Shown here one piece after another: positions 1-8,099 of a stretch of 64,000 nucleotides of DNA. This stretch comes from an uncultured Desulfovibrio sp. GTDB lineage: Bacteria; Desulfobacterota; Desulfovibrionia; Desulfovibrionales; Desulfovibrionaceae. The stretch covers positions 186,001-250,000 of the forward strand of contig NZ_CALUWO010000003.1 in assembly GCF_944324505.1 (NCBI RefSeq), written 5' to 3'. The translations under genes and the position numbers were made by a program. The first letter of the stretch is position 1. Every line of letters starts with the position of its first letter. Under the pieces are notes generated by a model that saw only the letters and a program-made list of their open reading frames with translations, did not search any database and was not told the origin of the DNA.

Positions 1-126
1 ATTGACCACGGCCGGGCCGCACTTGGCGGCAAGGTCGGAAAAGTCGGGCAGACTGGCGGCCTGCGCCACGCTCGCCCACATCAGGAGCATGGCAAGGGTC
101 AGTGCCCAGTAACGCGTGATTCGCAT
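1..126 (-). CDS. degP: DegP/HtrA-type periplasmic serine protease, N-terminal 42 residues only
   Basis: Only the first 42 codons lie in the window; the gene runs off the left edge. The ATG at 126 has an AAGGAG box a few bases upstream. Residues 1-23 form a classic Sec signal peptide (positive MRITR start, hydrophobic core, cleavage near AQAA). The mature start (LPDFSDLAAKCGPAVVN) matches the opening of Do-family proteases, which degrade or refold misfolded periplasmic proteins. The catalytic triad and PDZ domains would lie outside the window. It begins 11 bases after the S1 stop, so it is probably cotranscribed with rpsA. Confidence 0.75.
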   Translation of the reverse strand, partial: MRITRYWALTLAMLLMWASVAQAASLPDFSDLAAKCGPAVVN

Positions 127-137
127 GGGGAATCTCC

Positions 138-1607
138 TTAGGCTTTATTTTGCAGAGCCTTCTGCAAAGCCTGTGCCATAATGCCCAGTCCGCCACCCTG
201 CGTACCGGAAGAGGTGCGCGCATGCTGCTTCCATTCGGTATCCTGCGACTTTTCGGCCAGTTCCACGCCCTCGGGGGCAAGGCTGATGCGGCGGGCGGCG
301 GTGTCCAGATTTTGAACAACCAGCTTCACACTGTCGCCCTTGTCCAGACCGGAAAATTCGGCGTTCTTCTTGGCGTTCTTGATGACGCCGGCAGGCAGCA
401 GCCCCGTGATACCGGGAGCCAGCGTGACAAAGATGCCGTACTTGCTCTGGCTTTCCACGGTGCCTTCCACCACGCTGCCCACGGGGAAGCGCTGGGCCGC
501 ATCCTGCCACGGATCACCCTCGGCATCACGCAGGCTCAGGGAGATGCGGCGGGTTTCCGCGTTGATGTCCTTGATCTTCACGTTGACGGTATCCCCGGCG
601 GCCAGGATGTCCTCGGCCTTGTTCACGCGCTTGGTCCAGGACATTTCGGAAAGGTGAACAAGCCCTTCCACGCCGGGGAGCAGCTCCACAAAGGCGCCAA
701 AGGGGGCCAGGCGCGTCACCTTGCCTTCCACCACGCTGCCCACGGTCAGGCGGTCGGCGGCGGTCAGCCACGGATCCCCTTCGGCCTGCTTGCGCGACAG
801 GGAAATCTTGGTACGGCCCTTGTCGTCCGTGCTGACGGAAAGCAGCTTGGCCCGCACCATATCGCCAGGGGCCACGGCCTCGTCAGCCGCACCGATGCGG
901 GACCAGGACAGCTCGGAAAGGTGAATCATGCCTTCCACCGCCGGGGCCAGCTCCACAAAGGCGCCAAAGGGGGCCAGGCGCGTCACGCGCCCTTCCACGG
1001 TATCCCCCACCTTGACGGTGGCCAGCAGCTTTTCCAGATTGTCCTGACGTTCGCGATCCAGCAGGGCGCGACGCGACACCACGATATTGCGACCGCGGTT
1101 TTCCACGCGCAGGACCACAAACTGCATGGTGCGTCCCACCATGGCATCGGCATCACCGGCGGCGGTATCCATCTGGCTGCCGGGGCAGAAGGCCGTTTTG
1201 CCAAGCACTTCCACCGTGTAGCCGCCCTTGCAGGTGGCCACAACACGACCGTCAACCGGCACACCGGACTGGCAGGCCTCTTCCAGAGCGGCCATGCCGC
1301 TGCCGCTCATGGAGCGGGAAAGGCGGATTTCATGCGCATTGACCCCCACAACCCACACCTCGATGCTGTCGCCGGGGGCAACCATTTCCTTGCCGTCGGC
1401 ATCCAGAATGTCCTTGTGGTCCATGACGCCGTCCACCTTGATGCCCACATCCACGAAGACGGAGTCGCCCGTAATGGCGATGATCTTGCCCGTTACCTTC
1501 TGCCCGGCCTGAAGACGGGTGGCAGAAGCTTCCTGCGCGGCAAAAAGGGTGGCGAAATCTTCCTGGTTTTCTTCGGTGGCCTGTTGGGCCTGCATTTCCT
1601 CGGTCAT
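138..1607 (-). CDS. rpsA: 30S ribosomal protein S1 (five-domain form)
   Basis: 489 residues with five consecutive S1 OB-fold RNA-binding domains near residues 34-101, 117-181, 200-270, 288-357 and 374-444. Domains 3 and 4 are almost the same (GRVTRLAPFGAFVEL versus GKVTRLAPFGAFVEL, then HLSE-SW). S1 binds mRNA to the 30S subunit for translation initiation. Proteobacterial S1 usually has six domains and about 560 residues, so this is a shorter form; it could be a second S1-like paralogue rather than the main ribosomal S1. The ATG at 1607 follows AAGGAG with good spacing, and a strong sigma-70 type promoter lies just upstream. degP follows after 11 bases. Confidence 0.88.
   Translation of the reverse strand: MTEEMQAQQATEENQEDFATLFAAQEASATRLQAGQKVTGKIIAITGDSVFVDVGIKVDGVMDHKDILDADGKEMVAPGDSIEVWVVGVNAHEIRLSRSMSGSGMAALEEACQSGVPVDGRVVATCKGGYTVEVLGKTAFCPGSQMDTAAGDADAMVGRTMQFVVLRVENRGRNIVVSRRALLDRERQDNLEKLLATVKVGDTVEGRVTRLAPFGAFVELAPAVEGMIHLSELSWSRIGAADEAVAPGDMVRAKLLSVSTDDKGRTKISLSRKQAEGDPWLTAADRLTVGSVVEGKVTRLAPFGAFVELLPGVEGLVHLSEMSWTKRVNKAEDILAAGDTVNVKIKDINAETRRISLSLRDAEGDPWQDAAQRFPVGSVVEGTVESQSKYGIFVTLAPGITGLLPAGVIKNAKKNAEFSGLDKGDSVKLVVQNLDTAARRISLAPEGVELAEKSQDTEWKQHARTSSGTQGGGLGIMAQALQKALQNKA
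681..986 (-). repeat. Pair of 39-bp perfect direct repeats inside rpsA
   Basis: The 39 bases at 681-719 are identical to those at 948-986, exactly 267 bases (89 codons) apart and in frame. They encode the core of S1 domains 4 and 3. The flanking domain sequence is similar but not identical. This looks like a domain duplication kept or refreshed by gene conversion. Confidence 0.8.
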
Positions 1608-1967
1608 GATAACTCCTTAAAGGATTGGTCTCAAACTCAAGGGGAGTATAATATCCTATTACGCGGCAGAAAACAATGGAATCAGCCCCCCTCTTCCCGC
1701 CGGAAGGGTAACGTGCAATTTTTATACGCTGCTCGATTTTTGGACAGGAGGAAGCCGACAGGACAGACCGGACGGCGTCCGCCGTGGCACACGCCGCATG
1801 GTGAAGACAGGCTTCCCGGCAGCCCCGCTGCCCGGGGACAGCCCCTGACGGTACGGGGCGTGAAGGACAGGTTGCCATCCTGCGGAAGGTGCAGAGGCAT
1901 CCCCGAACGGGAGAATACGCGCTGGCTGCCGCGCCAGCTTGCGGCCCGTGAAAAGCCGCCATATGCC
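1608..1967. other. Intergenic region between mtgA and rpsA
   Basis: 360 bases without a supportable gene. The rpsA promoter occupies 1648-1676. The rest is GC-rich with only short hairpins (for example a six-base stem around 1919-1941) and no clear Rho-independent terminator for mtgA. Confidence 0.6.
1648..1676 (-). promoter_or_regulatory. Sigma-70 type promoter for rpsA
   Basis: On the minus strand TTGTTT (1671-1676) is followed after exactly 17 bases by TATTAT (1648-1653). It lies about 40 bases upstream of the rpsA start. Confidence 0.55.
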
Positions 1968-2702
1968 CTAGTGCAGGCGTTGCAGCAATCTGTTGGACAG
2001 GCGGCGCACAATGGGCGAACGCGGGCTGCGCGTGAGCGGCGACGGCAGCATGACGGCCAGCTGGGCCGCCTCGCGCCGGGTAAGGCGTGCCGCGGATTTG
2101 CCAAAGTAATGGCGTGCCGCGGCTTCGGCGCCAAAGATGCCCCTGCCCCACTCCGCCACATTGAGATACAGCTCCAGAATGCGATCCTTGCTCAGCCACA
2201 GCTCCAGGCGCAGGGTCATGATGGCTTCCTTGAGCTTGCGGCGCAGGGAGCGCTCGGGGCTGAACCAGAGATTCTTGGCAAGCTGCTGGGTGATGCTGCT
2301 GCCGCCGGCAGTCAGGCGCTTGCGTTTCCAGTCCCGGCGCAGGGCATCCAGCATGCCCTGGATGTCAAAACCGTGATGCGTGTAGAAGCGGTCATCCTCG
2401 GCAGCCACCACTGCCTTGCGCAGCCACGGCGAGATGCGCTCCAGCGGCACCCACTGCTGGCGGACGCGCCATTGCTGGCGGGGGGTGGACGTGAGGGCGG
2501 CCTCCCGCCGCCAGGCCATCATGGCCGTTTCTTTCGGGGCAAAGTGCGTAAGGTGCAGCACGGGCGGCAGGGCCACATAGCGGGCCGTGTCCAGCACAAA
2601 GAGGACCAGAAGCCAGCAGAACAGCGTCCGCAGGGGGCGGAGCCGCACATGCTGCCCGTAGCGGCGAAAGGTTTCGCGCCAGCCCGTGTGTTCTGTTGCC
2701 AT
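1968..2702 (-). CDS. mtgA: Monofunctional biosynthetic peptidoglycan transglycosylase
   Basis: 244 residues, the normal length for MtgA. A single N-terminal membrane anchor (about residues 24-43) is followed by one GT51 glycosyltransferase domain with no transpeptidase domain. Family motifs are present: AAEDDRFYTHHG around catalytic Glu102, GGSSITQQLAKNL (133-145), RKLKEAI and LYLNVAEWG. The enzyme polymerises lipid II into glycan strands at the periplasmic face of the inner membrane. No good ribosome-binding site precedes the ATG at 2702, so the start is less certain than the identity. It lies downstream of tRNA-Met, separated by that gene's terminator. Confidence 0.92.
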   Translation of the reverse strand: MATEHTGWRETFRRYGQHVRLRPLRTLFCWLLVLFVLDTARYVALPPVLHLTHFAPKETAMMAWRREAALTSTPRQQWRVRQQWVPLERISPWLRKAVVAAEDDRFYTHHGFDIQGMLDALRRDWKRKRLTAGGSSITQQLAKNLWFSPERSLRRKLKEAIMTLRLELWLSKDRILELYLNVAEWGRGIFGAEAAARHYFGKSAARLTRREAAQLAVMLPSPLTRSPRSPIVRRLSNRLLQRLH

Positions 2703-2786
2703 GCAGGGATCGCTTTTTCGGAAGTCTGGGCGGTCATCGGCCTCCGGCAGCCCTGCGGCGGGCAGGACCGTTGCCGGGAGCGATGG

Positions 2787-2824
2787 AGGAGAAAAGCAAG
2801 AAGCCCAGGAGAAACCTGGGCTTC
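2787..2824 (-). terminator. Terminator after tRNA-Met
   Basis: A perfect 10-base-pair stem (2800-2809 with 2815-2824, five-base loop) is followed on the minus strand by a U-rich tail. It lies 10 bases past the tRNA 3' end. Confidence 0.65.
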
Positions 2825-2833
2825 CTTTCTTTC

Positions 2834-2910
2834 TGGTAGCAAGGGAGGGATTTGAACCCCCGACACTGCGGGTATGAACCGCATGCTCTGACCAACTGAG
2901 CTACCTTGCC
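2834..2910 (-). tRNA. tRNA-Met (anticodon CAT), probably elongator
   Basis: 77 nucleotides with the 3' CCA encoded. A seven-base acceptor stem (with one G-U pair), a D arm containing AGCTCAGTTGGT, anticodon stem TGCGG/CCGCA around loop TTCATAC, and a T arm GGTTCAAAT fold normally. The anticodon is CAT. It lacks the three consecutive G-C pairs typical of the initiator anticodon stem. A lysidine-modified tRNA-Ile2 also has CAT at gene level and cannot be fully excluded without identity-element scoring. Confidence 0.9.
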
Positions 2911-2937
2911 ATGATGGCGTCGCGTAACGCAGGGATG

Positions 2938-2966
2938 TATCTATCCAAAAACATGCCCGCTGGCAA
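2938..2966 (-). promoter_or_regulatory. Promoter for tRNA-Met
   Basis: Minus strand TTGCCA (2961-2966), 17-base spacer, TAGATA (2938-2943), about 28 bases upstream of the tRNA 5' end. Confidence 0.6.
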
Positions 2967-2995
2967 GTCTTTTTTCCGCCCGGAGGAAAATTTTT

Positions 2996-3793
2996 TCAGT
3001 TCACCATGAAGTAGTAGATGAACGGCGCCAGCAGCAGACGGTAGACGGCAAAGGGCACAAGGGTCACCCGCCCCACCAGCGCCACAAAGGCCTTGATGGC
3101 AATGAGTGCAGACACAAAGGCGCCCACCATGCCCACGGCAAAGAAGGGAATATCCGCTGCCGTGAACAGATGCCAGCTTTTGAGCATGTCATAGCCGGTG
3201 GCGGCAATCATGATGGGCACGGCGGCAATGAAGGAATATTCGGCAGCCACATTGCGCCGCGCCCCCAGAATCATGCCCCCCATGATGGTGGAGGCGGAGC
3301 GGGAAAAGCCCGGCCACAACGAAAGGCACTGAAAGCAGCCGATGCCCAGGGCCATCTTGGGCGTCATTTCATCCAGGGTAACGCAGGTGGGGCGAAACTT
3401 GCGGCGCTCCACCACAATCATCATGATGGCGCCCACCACCAGGGCCATGAGGACCGTGGTGGGGGTAAACAGATAGTGCTTGATGGTGGAATGCAGCAGC
3501 AGCCCCATGATGCAGGCCGGCAGACAGGTGAGAAAAAGCAGAAAAATGCCCCGCATGCCGGCAAAGCGCACATAGGGCTTGGGTTGCAAAAGCCCCCAGA
3601 AGCGCTCCCAGTACAGGACAACCACGGCCATGATGGCGCCAAGCTGGATGACCACGTTAAAGGTATCGGCCTTTTCTCCCACAAAGCCCAGCAGGTTGCT
3701 GGCAAGGATGAGATGACCGGAGGAGGACACGGGCAGATATTCCGTGAGACCTTCCACAATGCTCAGAATGAAGGCGACAAAGAGATTGTCCAT
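2996..3793 (-). CDS. uppP: Undecaprenyl-diphosphatase (BacA family)
   Basis: 265 residues from the ATG at 3793. The frame extends 12 codons further up to a TTG, but family alignment favours MDNLFVAF, and an AAGGA lies upstream of it. The protein is highly hydrophobic, with several membrane helices. Both BacA motifs are present: EGLTEYLPVSSSGHLIL (14-30) with the catalytic Glu, and PGFSRSAST (161-169) with the catalytic Ser/Arg. It dephosphorylates undecaprenyl pyrophosphate to recycle the lipid carrier for peptidoglycan and O-antigen synthesis and can confer bacitracin tolerance. It is convergent with nothing and lies just upstream of tRNA-Met. Confidence 0.95.
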   Translation of the reverse strand: MDNLFVAFILSIVEGLTEYLPVSSSGHLILASNLLGFVGEKADTFNVVIQLGAIMAVVVLYWERFWGLLQPKPYVRFAGMRGIFLLFLTCLPACIMGLLLHSTIKHYLFTPTTVLMALVVGAIMMIVVERRKFRPTCVTLDEMTPKMALGIGCFQCLSLWPGFSRSASTIMGGMILGARRNVAAEYSFIAAVPIMIAATGYDMLKSWHLFTAADIPFFAVGMVGAFVSALIAIKAFVALVGRVTLVPFAVYRLLLAPFIYYFMVN

Positions 3794-3887
3794 GCGTTTC
3801 TCGTGCGCGTCCTTGCCGCGCGTTGCCAAAGGGGGATGCCTCGGCTAGGTTGAGGAAAATGGATAACGGAACAGGAAGGAACATGCC

Positions 3888-4082
3888 ATGACAACCATCA
3901 TGCCCCAGAGCGAGCTGCTGCGCCGGGCAGCAGCCCATGTGTCCGAGGCCCTGGCCGAAAGGCCGGACAGGGACCTGACGTGGCTGCTGGACGAGGCGGC
4001 CATGCGCTTCAACCTGGGACCACGGGAACAGCAGGCGCTGGAACGGCTATTCCGGACAGACAAGGCGGCTCCCCGGAAGTAG
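3888..4082 (+). CDS. Small hypothetical protein (64 aa)
   Basis: The ATG at 3888 is preceded by an AGGAAGGA box at ideal spacing, which is the main reason to accept it. The 64-residue product is soluble and predicted mostly helical, with alternating charged and hydrophobic residues (LLRRAAAHVSEAL, LTWLLDEAAMRF, EQQALERLFR) and no signal peptide or cysteines. It is divergent from uppP and convergent with metG. I do not recognise a family; no function is assigned. Confidence 0.65.
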   Translation: MTTIMPQSELLRRAAAHVSEALAERPDRDLTWLLDEAAMRFNLGPREQQALERLFRTDKAAPRK

Positions 4083-4134
4083 CGGCGTTCACGGTGCCGG
4101 CTCTCCTCTGCCCGCAGCGGGCGGGACAGAAGCA

Positions 4135-4167
4135 GGAAGGGACCGCCGGCTTCCCGGGGTCCCTTCC
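4135..4167. other. 10-bp stem hairpin between convergent genes
   Basis: A perfect 10-base stem (4135-4144 with 4158-4167) sits between the stop of the small plus-strand gene and the stop of metG. Neither side has a T-run, so it is at best a weak or Rho-assisted terminator, or an mRNA 3'-end stabiliser. Confidence 0.35.
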
Positions 4168-4185
4168 GTGCCTGCACGGAAGCCA

Positions 4186-6171
4186 TCAGCCGATGCTGCT
4201 GCCGTTGGGCATGGGGCTGCCGGGTTGCAGCAGCACGAGTTTATTGTCCTTTTCTGCGGTGAGCACCATGCCGTGAGACATGAGGCCGCGAATCTTGCGC
4301 GGGGCCAGATTGAGCACGGCGCAGACCTGTTTGCCCACCAGGTCTTCCGGCGAGAAGAACTGGGCCAGGCCGGACAGGATCTGGCGCGGCTGCCCTTCCC
4401 CGAAATCGATTTCCAGGCGCAGGATGCGGTCGGCATTGGGGTGCTTTTCACACACCAGCACGGTGCCCACGCGCATGTCGGCCGCCTTGAAGTGGTCAAA
4501 GCTGATTTCTTCCGCTGGCCCTTCCGCCGGGGCGGGAGCTTCCTTTGAGGCCGCTTTTTGAGCCGTCTTTTGCGCCTTGGCCAGGGCCTTTTCCTGCCTG
4601 GCCCGCTCTTCGGCGGCCTTGGCTCTGGCGGCGGTATCAATGCGCGGAAAGAGGTTGGAGGCGGCCGCCAGCGGCGTACCGGGCACCAGGCCGTCAAAGG
4701 CCGCCAGCTCCCTTTCCAGATCACAGGGGGGCGGCGTGGCGCTGTCGGCGGGCTGGCCCAGCTGGTTCAGCATGGCGGCGGCAGCCTGCGGCATGACCGG
4801 CCAGAGGCAGAGCGCCACCTTGCGCATGGCGGTGAGCAGCACGTTCATGACGGTGTGCAGGCGCGCCGTGTCGCCCTGCTTGAACAGCGCCCACGGCGCC
4901 TGCGAGTCCACATACTTGTTGCAGGCGCGCACCAGTTCCCACAGGGCTTCCAGCCCCTGGGCAAACTGGGTATGGCCGAACAGCTGCGCATAGTTGTTCA
5001 TGGCCGTGACGCACAGGTCGGCAATGGCCCTGTCGTCCTCGTTCAGTTCGCCCCGCTCCGGCGTGGCGCTGGCGCAGTACTTGGCCATCATGGACAGGAC
5101 ACGGCTGTAGAGATTGCCCAGGTCATTGGCCAGATCGGCATTGATGCGGGTGACGATGCTTTCCTCGCTGAAGCTGGCGTCGGAACCAAAGTGCATTTCG
5201 CGCAGCAGGAAGTAGCGGAAGGCATCCAGCCCGAATTCCTTGCTCATGGCCAGCGGGTCCACCACATTGCCGAGAGACTTGGACATCTTGGTGTCACGCA
5301 CCAGCCAGTAGCCGTGCACGTTCAGGTGCTCATACAGGGGCAGGCCGGCCGCCTTGAGCATGGTGGGCCAGAAGACGGCGTGCGGCTTGAGGATGTCCTT
5401 GGCTACCAGATGTTCGCCGGGCCAGTAGCGCGGAAAGTCCTTGCCGTCGGGCCAGCCCAGGGCGCTGATGTAGTTGAGCAGGGCATCAAACCAGACATAG
5501 CACACGTAGTCCTTGTCAAAGGGCAGCTCGATGCCCCAGGTAAGGCGGCTCTTGGGGCGGGAAATGCACAGGTCTTCCAGGGCGCCGGATTCCAGCATGG
5601 CCAGCACTTCATTGCGGTAGCGTTCCGGCCGGATGAAATCCGGGTGCTGAAGAATATGCTCGCGCAGCCAGGGCAGGTATTTGGACATGCGGAAGAAGTA
5701 GTTCTTCTCGCTGATGAATTCCGGCTTGGTGAGGTGCTGGGGGCAGAGGCCGTTTTCCAGTTCTTTTTCCGTATAGAAGCGTTCGCAGCCGTAGCAGTAG
5801 TGCCCGCCGAACTCGCCGAAATAGATATCGCCGGCATCGTAGACCAGCTGCAGAAAACGCTGCACACGGGCCTGATGGTCCGGGTCCGTGGTACGGATGA
5901 AGCGGTCATTGCTGATGCCCAGCTGGGGCCACAGGGCCTGAAACTGGCCGCTGATGCCGTCCACAAATTCCTTGGGACTCACGCCCTGCTTTTCGGCGGA
6001 CTGCACGATCTTGTCGCCATGCTCGTCCGTACCGGTGAGAAAAAGGGTATCGTCCCCTTTCAGGCGATGAAAACGGGCCAGGCTGTCGGCAACAATGGTG
6101 GTATAGGCGTGCCCCAGATGGGGTTTGGCATTGACGTAGTAAATGGGCGTCGTGATGAAGAAATGAGACAC
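4186..6171 (-). CDS. metG: Methionyl-tRNA synthetase with C-terminal tRNA-binding domain
   Basis: 661 residues from the GTG at 6171, chosen because AAGGAG lies five bases upstream; the GTG two codons earlier is too close to that box. Class I aminoacyl-tRNA synthetase: HLGH at 18-21 (HIGH motif), KMSKS at 295-299, and a zinc knuckle CYGC...CPQH (Cys126, 129, 143, His146). Residues about 555-661 form an EMAP/Trbp111-like domain joined by an Ala/Lys-rich linker, as in dimeric E. coli-type MetG. It charges tRNA-Met for initiation and elongation. The upstream gene's TGA overlaps the start region, so the two are translationally coupled. Confidence 0.97.
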   Translation of the reverse strand: MSHFFITTPIYYVNAKPHLGHAYTTIVADSLARFHRLKGDDTLFLTGTDEHGDKIVQSAEKQGVSPKEFVDGISGQFQALWPQLGISNDRFIRTTDPDHQARVQRFLQLVYDAGDIYFGEFGGHYCYGCERFYTEKELENGLCPQHLTKPEFISEKNYFFRMSKYLPWLREHILQHPDFIRPERYRNEVLAMLESGALEDLCISRPKSRLTWGIELPFDKDYVCYVWFDALLNYISALGWPDGKDFPRYWPGEHLVAKDILKPHAVFWPTMLKAAGLPLYEHLNVHGYWLVRDTKMSKSLGNVVDPLAMSKEFGLDAFRYFLLREMHFGSDASFSEESIVTRINADLANDLGNLYSRVLSMMAKYCASATPERGELNEDDRAIADLCVTAMNNYAQLFGHTQFAQGLEALWELVRACNKYVDSQAPWALFKQGDTARLHTVMNVLLTAMRKVALCLWPVMPQAAAAMLNQLGQPADSATPPPCDLERELAAFDGLVPGTPLAAASNLFPRIDTAARAKAAEERARQEKALAKAQKTAQKAASKEAPAPAEGPAEEISFDHFKAADMRVGTVLVCEKHPNADRILRLEIDFGEGQPRQILSGLAQFFSPEDLVGKQVCAVLNLAPRKIRGLMSHGMVLTAEKDNKLVLLQPGSPMPNGSSIG

Positions 6172-6173
6172 GA

Positions 6174-7280
6174 TCACTCCTTGGCGGTATCTGTGGCGTG
6201 GCCGTCTTCGCGGTTCGTCGGCTTGCGACGGCGCTTGCGGCGGTTCTTGCCGCCCTCGCCTTCCGGCGCGGGGCTGGGGGTGTGCGGGGCATTCTGCTGG
6301 GGTCGGGAGGCAGCCTGCGGCGGCGTGGCCTCCGGCATGCCGTCAGCCAGCAGGGCATCAAAAAGCGAGGGATCGTCAATGGTATCCGGCGTGGCGGAAA
6401 CCACCAGCATGCTGTCCCCCGCGGGCTGGGGGCGGGGCTTGGGCTGAGCGGGCTGCCCGCCCTGCTGGGGGGCTTCGGGCCGGTGCGGATCCAGGGCCTG
6501 CCACTGGTCAAGGGTAAGTTCCATTTCCTCGTTATGCTCGTTGAGCACGGAGAGGGAGTTGCGGAACATGTTGGCCCGCAGCACCTTCATGGTCCCCTGA
6601 TTGGTCTGGTATTTCTTGCCCAGCCGGGGGCAGTTATGATGGAAATGGTCGTAGTTTTCCTGCTCGTAGGCCAGGCAGCAGAGCAGACGGCCGCAAATGC
6701 CCGATATCTTGGCCGGATTGAGGAAGAGGTTCTGCTCCTTGGCCATGCGGATGGTCACGGGAGCAAACTTGCGCAGGTAGCGGCGGCAGCAGCAGACCAT
6801 GCCGCAGTTGCCCACAGCGCCGACCATCTGGGTTTCGTGGCGCACGCCTATCTGGCGCAGTTCAATACGGGCGCGATATTCGCGCACCAGGTCCTTGACC
6901 AGCTCGCGGAAGTCGATGCGGGCCGGAGCCGTGAAATAGAAAATGAGCTTGCTGCGGTCAAAGTAGACTTCCACATCCACCAGCTTCATGTCCAGGCGTC
7001 GCTGGCGGATGCACCGGCGGCAGAAGGCGGCGGCCTCATGGGCCAGGGCCTCGTTGTGGCGGCTCTGGGCCACGTCATCGGCGGAAGCCTGGCGCAGGAT
7101 GTCCTGATCGGGCACGGCATAGGCAGCGGGCAGCGTTGCATGCGGTCCCGAAACCACTTCCGCCAGGGTCTCGCCCTGCTCTGCCGGAATGATCACCAGG
7201 TCACCGGGATGCAGGCCGTCCGGACCGGCGTGATAGGTTGTCTGCCCGAGCGTGCGAAAGCGCAGGCCATAGAACGACAT
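6174..7280 (-). CDS. PSP1-domain protein, RicT/YaaT-like
   Basis: 368 residues from the ATG at 7280, which has AGGAAG upstream; the frame extends further but without a ribosome-binding site. The conserved PSP1 C-terminal domain spans about residues 20-265, including a Cys-rich patch (GNCGMVCCCRRYL and SGICGRLLCCLAYE). In Bacillus RicT these cysteines help bind Fe-S clusters in the RicAFT complex that affects RNase Y and mRNA maturation. Here RicA/RicF partners are not visible, so role and clusters are inference. The last 110 residues are Pro/Gln/Arg-rich and likely disordered. The stop lies within three bases of the metG start, a pairing typical of delta-proteobacteria. Confidence 0.85.
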   Translation of the reverse strand: MSFYGLRFRTLGQTTYHAGPDGLHPGDLVIIPAEQGETLAEVVSGPHATLPAAYAVPDQDILRQASADDVAQSRHNEALAHEAAAFCRRCIRQRRLDMKLVDVEVYFDRSKLIFYFTAPARIDFRELVKDLVREYRARIELRQIGVRHETQMVGAVGNCGMVCCCRRYLRKFAPVTIRMAKEQNLFLNPAKISGICGRLLCCLAYEQENYDHFHHNCPRLGKKYQTNQGTMKVLRANMFRNSLSVLNEHNEEMELTLDQWQALDPHRPEAPQQGGQPAQPKPRPQPAGDSMLVVSATPDTIDDPSLFDALLADGMPEATPPQAASRPQQNAPHTPSPAPEGEGGKNRRKRRRKPTNREDGHATDTAKE

Positions 7281-7366
7281 ACAGTTCTTCCTCGTGACAA
7301 GATCGTAAGTGCAAAACTTGCTTTTCCGACATATTCCGGCTCCTGTCAACAGAATGCCCTGCCGTC

Positions 7367-7395
7367 TTGCCAAGAGGCCGGGGCTGGCATAGTCT
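7367..7395 (+). promoter_or_regulatory. Candidate promoter for the HD-domain gene
   Basis: TTGCCA (7367-7372), 17-base spacer, TAGTCT (7390-7395), 35 bases before the ATG at 7431. The -10 is a poor match. Confidence 0.35.
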
Positions 7396-7430
7396 GAAGC
7401 GGGAGATTATCCCCATGAAGGAGCAATACC

Positions 7431-7985
7431 ATGATAAGCTATGAGGACGGCCTGGCCCTGCTGGCCGCAAACGGTGTGGAAGGCAACCTTTTGCAGCATT
7501 GCGTGGCGTCCGGCGCCGTCATGGGCGCTCTGGCCCGCCAGTGGGGAGAGGACGAAACCCTCTGGACCCTCACCGGCCTGCTGCATGATGTGGACTACCC
7601 TGCCACCATGGACGAACCGCAGCGCCACGGCCTTGCGGGGGCGGAACTGCTGCAGGGCAAGCTGCCCGACGCGGCGCTGACAGCCATCCGTGCCCATAAT
7701 GGCGAGATGACGGGCGTCATGCCGCAGTCGCGCTTTGACCATGCCCTGCGCTGTGCGGAAACCGTGACCGGCATCATCAGCGCGGCGGCGCTCATGCGCC
7801 CCACGGGCTACGAGGGCATGGAAAGCAAGAGCATCAAGAAAAAGATGAAGGACAAGGCCTTTGCCGCCAGCGTGAGCCGGGAAAACATCCGGGAATGCGA
7901 AAAGGCCGGCATGGAGCTGGATGCCTTCCTGACCCTGGCCATTGCGGCCATGAAGGCCGAACACGACAAAGCGGCGGCCCGCTGA
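7431..7985 (+). CDS. HD-domain phosphohydrolase-like protein
   Basis: 184 residues; GAAGGAG lies at good spacing before the ATG. An HDIG-type HD domain is recognisable: a first metal-binding His in NLLQHCVASG, the hallmark LLHDVDYP, then RAHNGEMTG for later metal ligands. HD domains hydrolyse phosphate esters, often nucleotides. The short, single-domain form resembles the HDIG hydrolases found as free-standing housekeeping proteins; substrate is unknown. It is divergent from the RicT-like gene and stands alone before pfk. Confidence 0.82.
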   Translation: MISYEDGLALLAANGVEGNLLQHCVASGAVMGALARQWGEDETLWTLTGLLHDVDYPATMDEPQRHGLAGAELLQGKLPDAALTAIRAHNGEMTGVMPQSRFDHALRCAETVTGIISAAALMRPTGYEGMESKSIKKKMKDKAFAASVSRENIRECEKAGMELDAFLTLAIAAMKAEHDKAAAR

Positions 7986-8099
7986 CGGGCCGGCCTGTCC
8001 GGGCGGGGGAAGCCGCCGGGTTCTTCCGGCTGTTTGCCGATTCCGGGCTTCCCTGCTTTTCATGACGCCCTGCCCGCCGGGCAGCGGCAAGGAGGTTCC

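Noticed and set aside
150..2855. A 901-codon open frame on the plus strand opposite rpsA and mtgA
   Set aside because: It is antisense to two well-supported genes, has His/Gln/Gly-rich composition typical of reading GC-rich genes on the wrong strand, and shows no domain or ribosome-binding site.
2834..2910. Initiator tRNA-Met
   Set aside because: The anticodon stem lacks the three consecutive G-C pairs and the acceptor lacks the 1-72 mismatch of bacterial initiators.
2968..2990. TTTTCC/GGAAAA hairpin with T-runs just after uppP
   Set aside because: The T-run follows the stem on the plus strand, where no upstream gene exists, while the minus-strand tail after uppP is A-rich. It is too weak to call a terminator for uppP.
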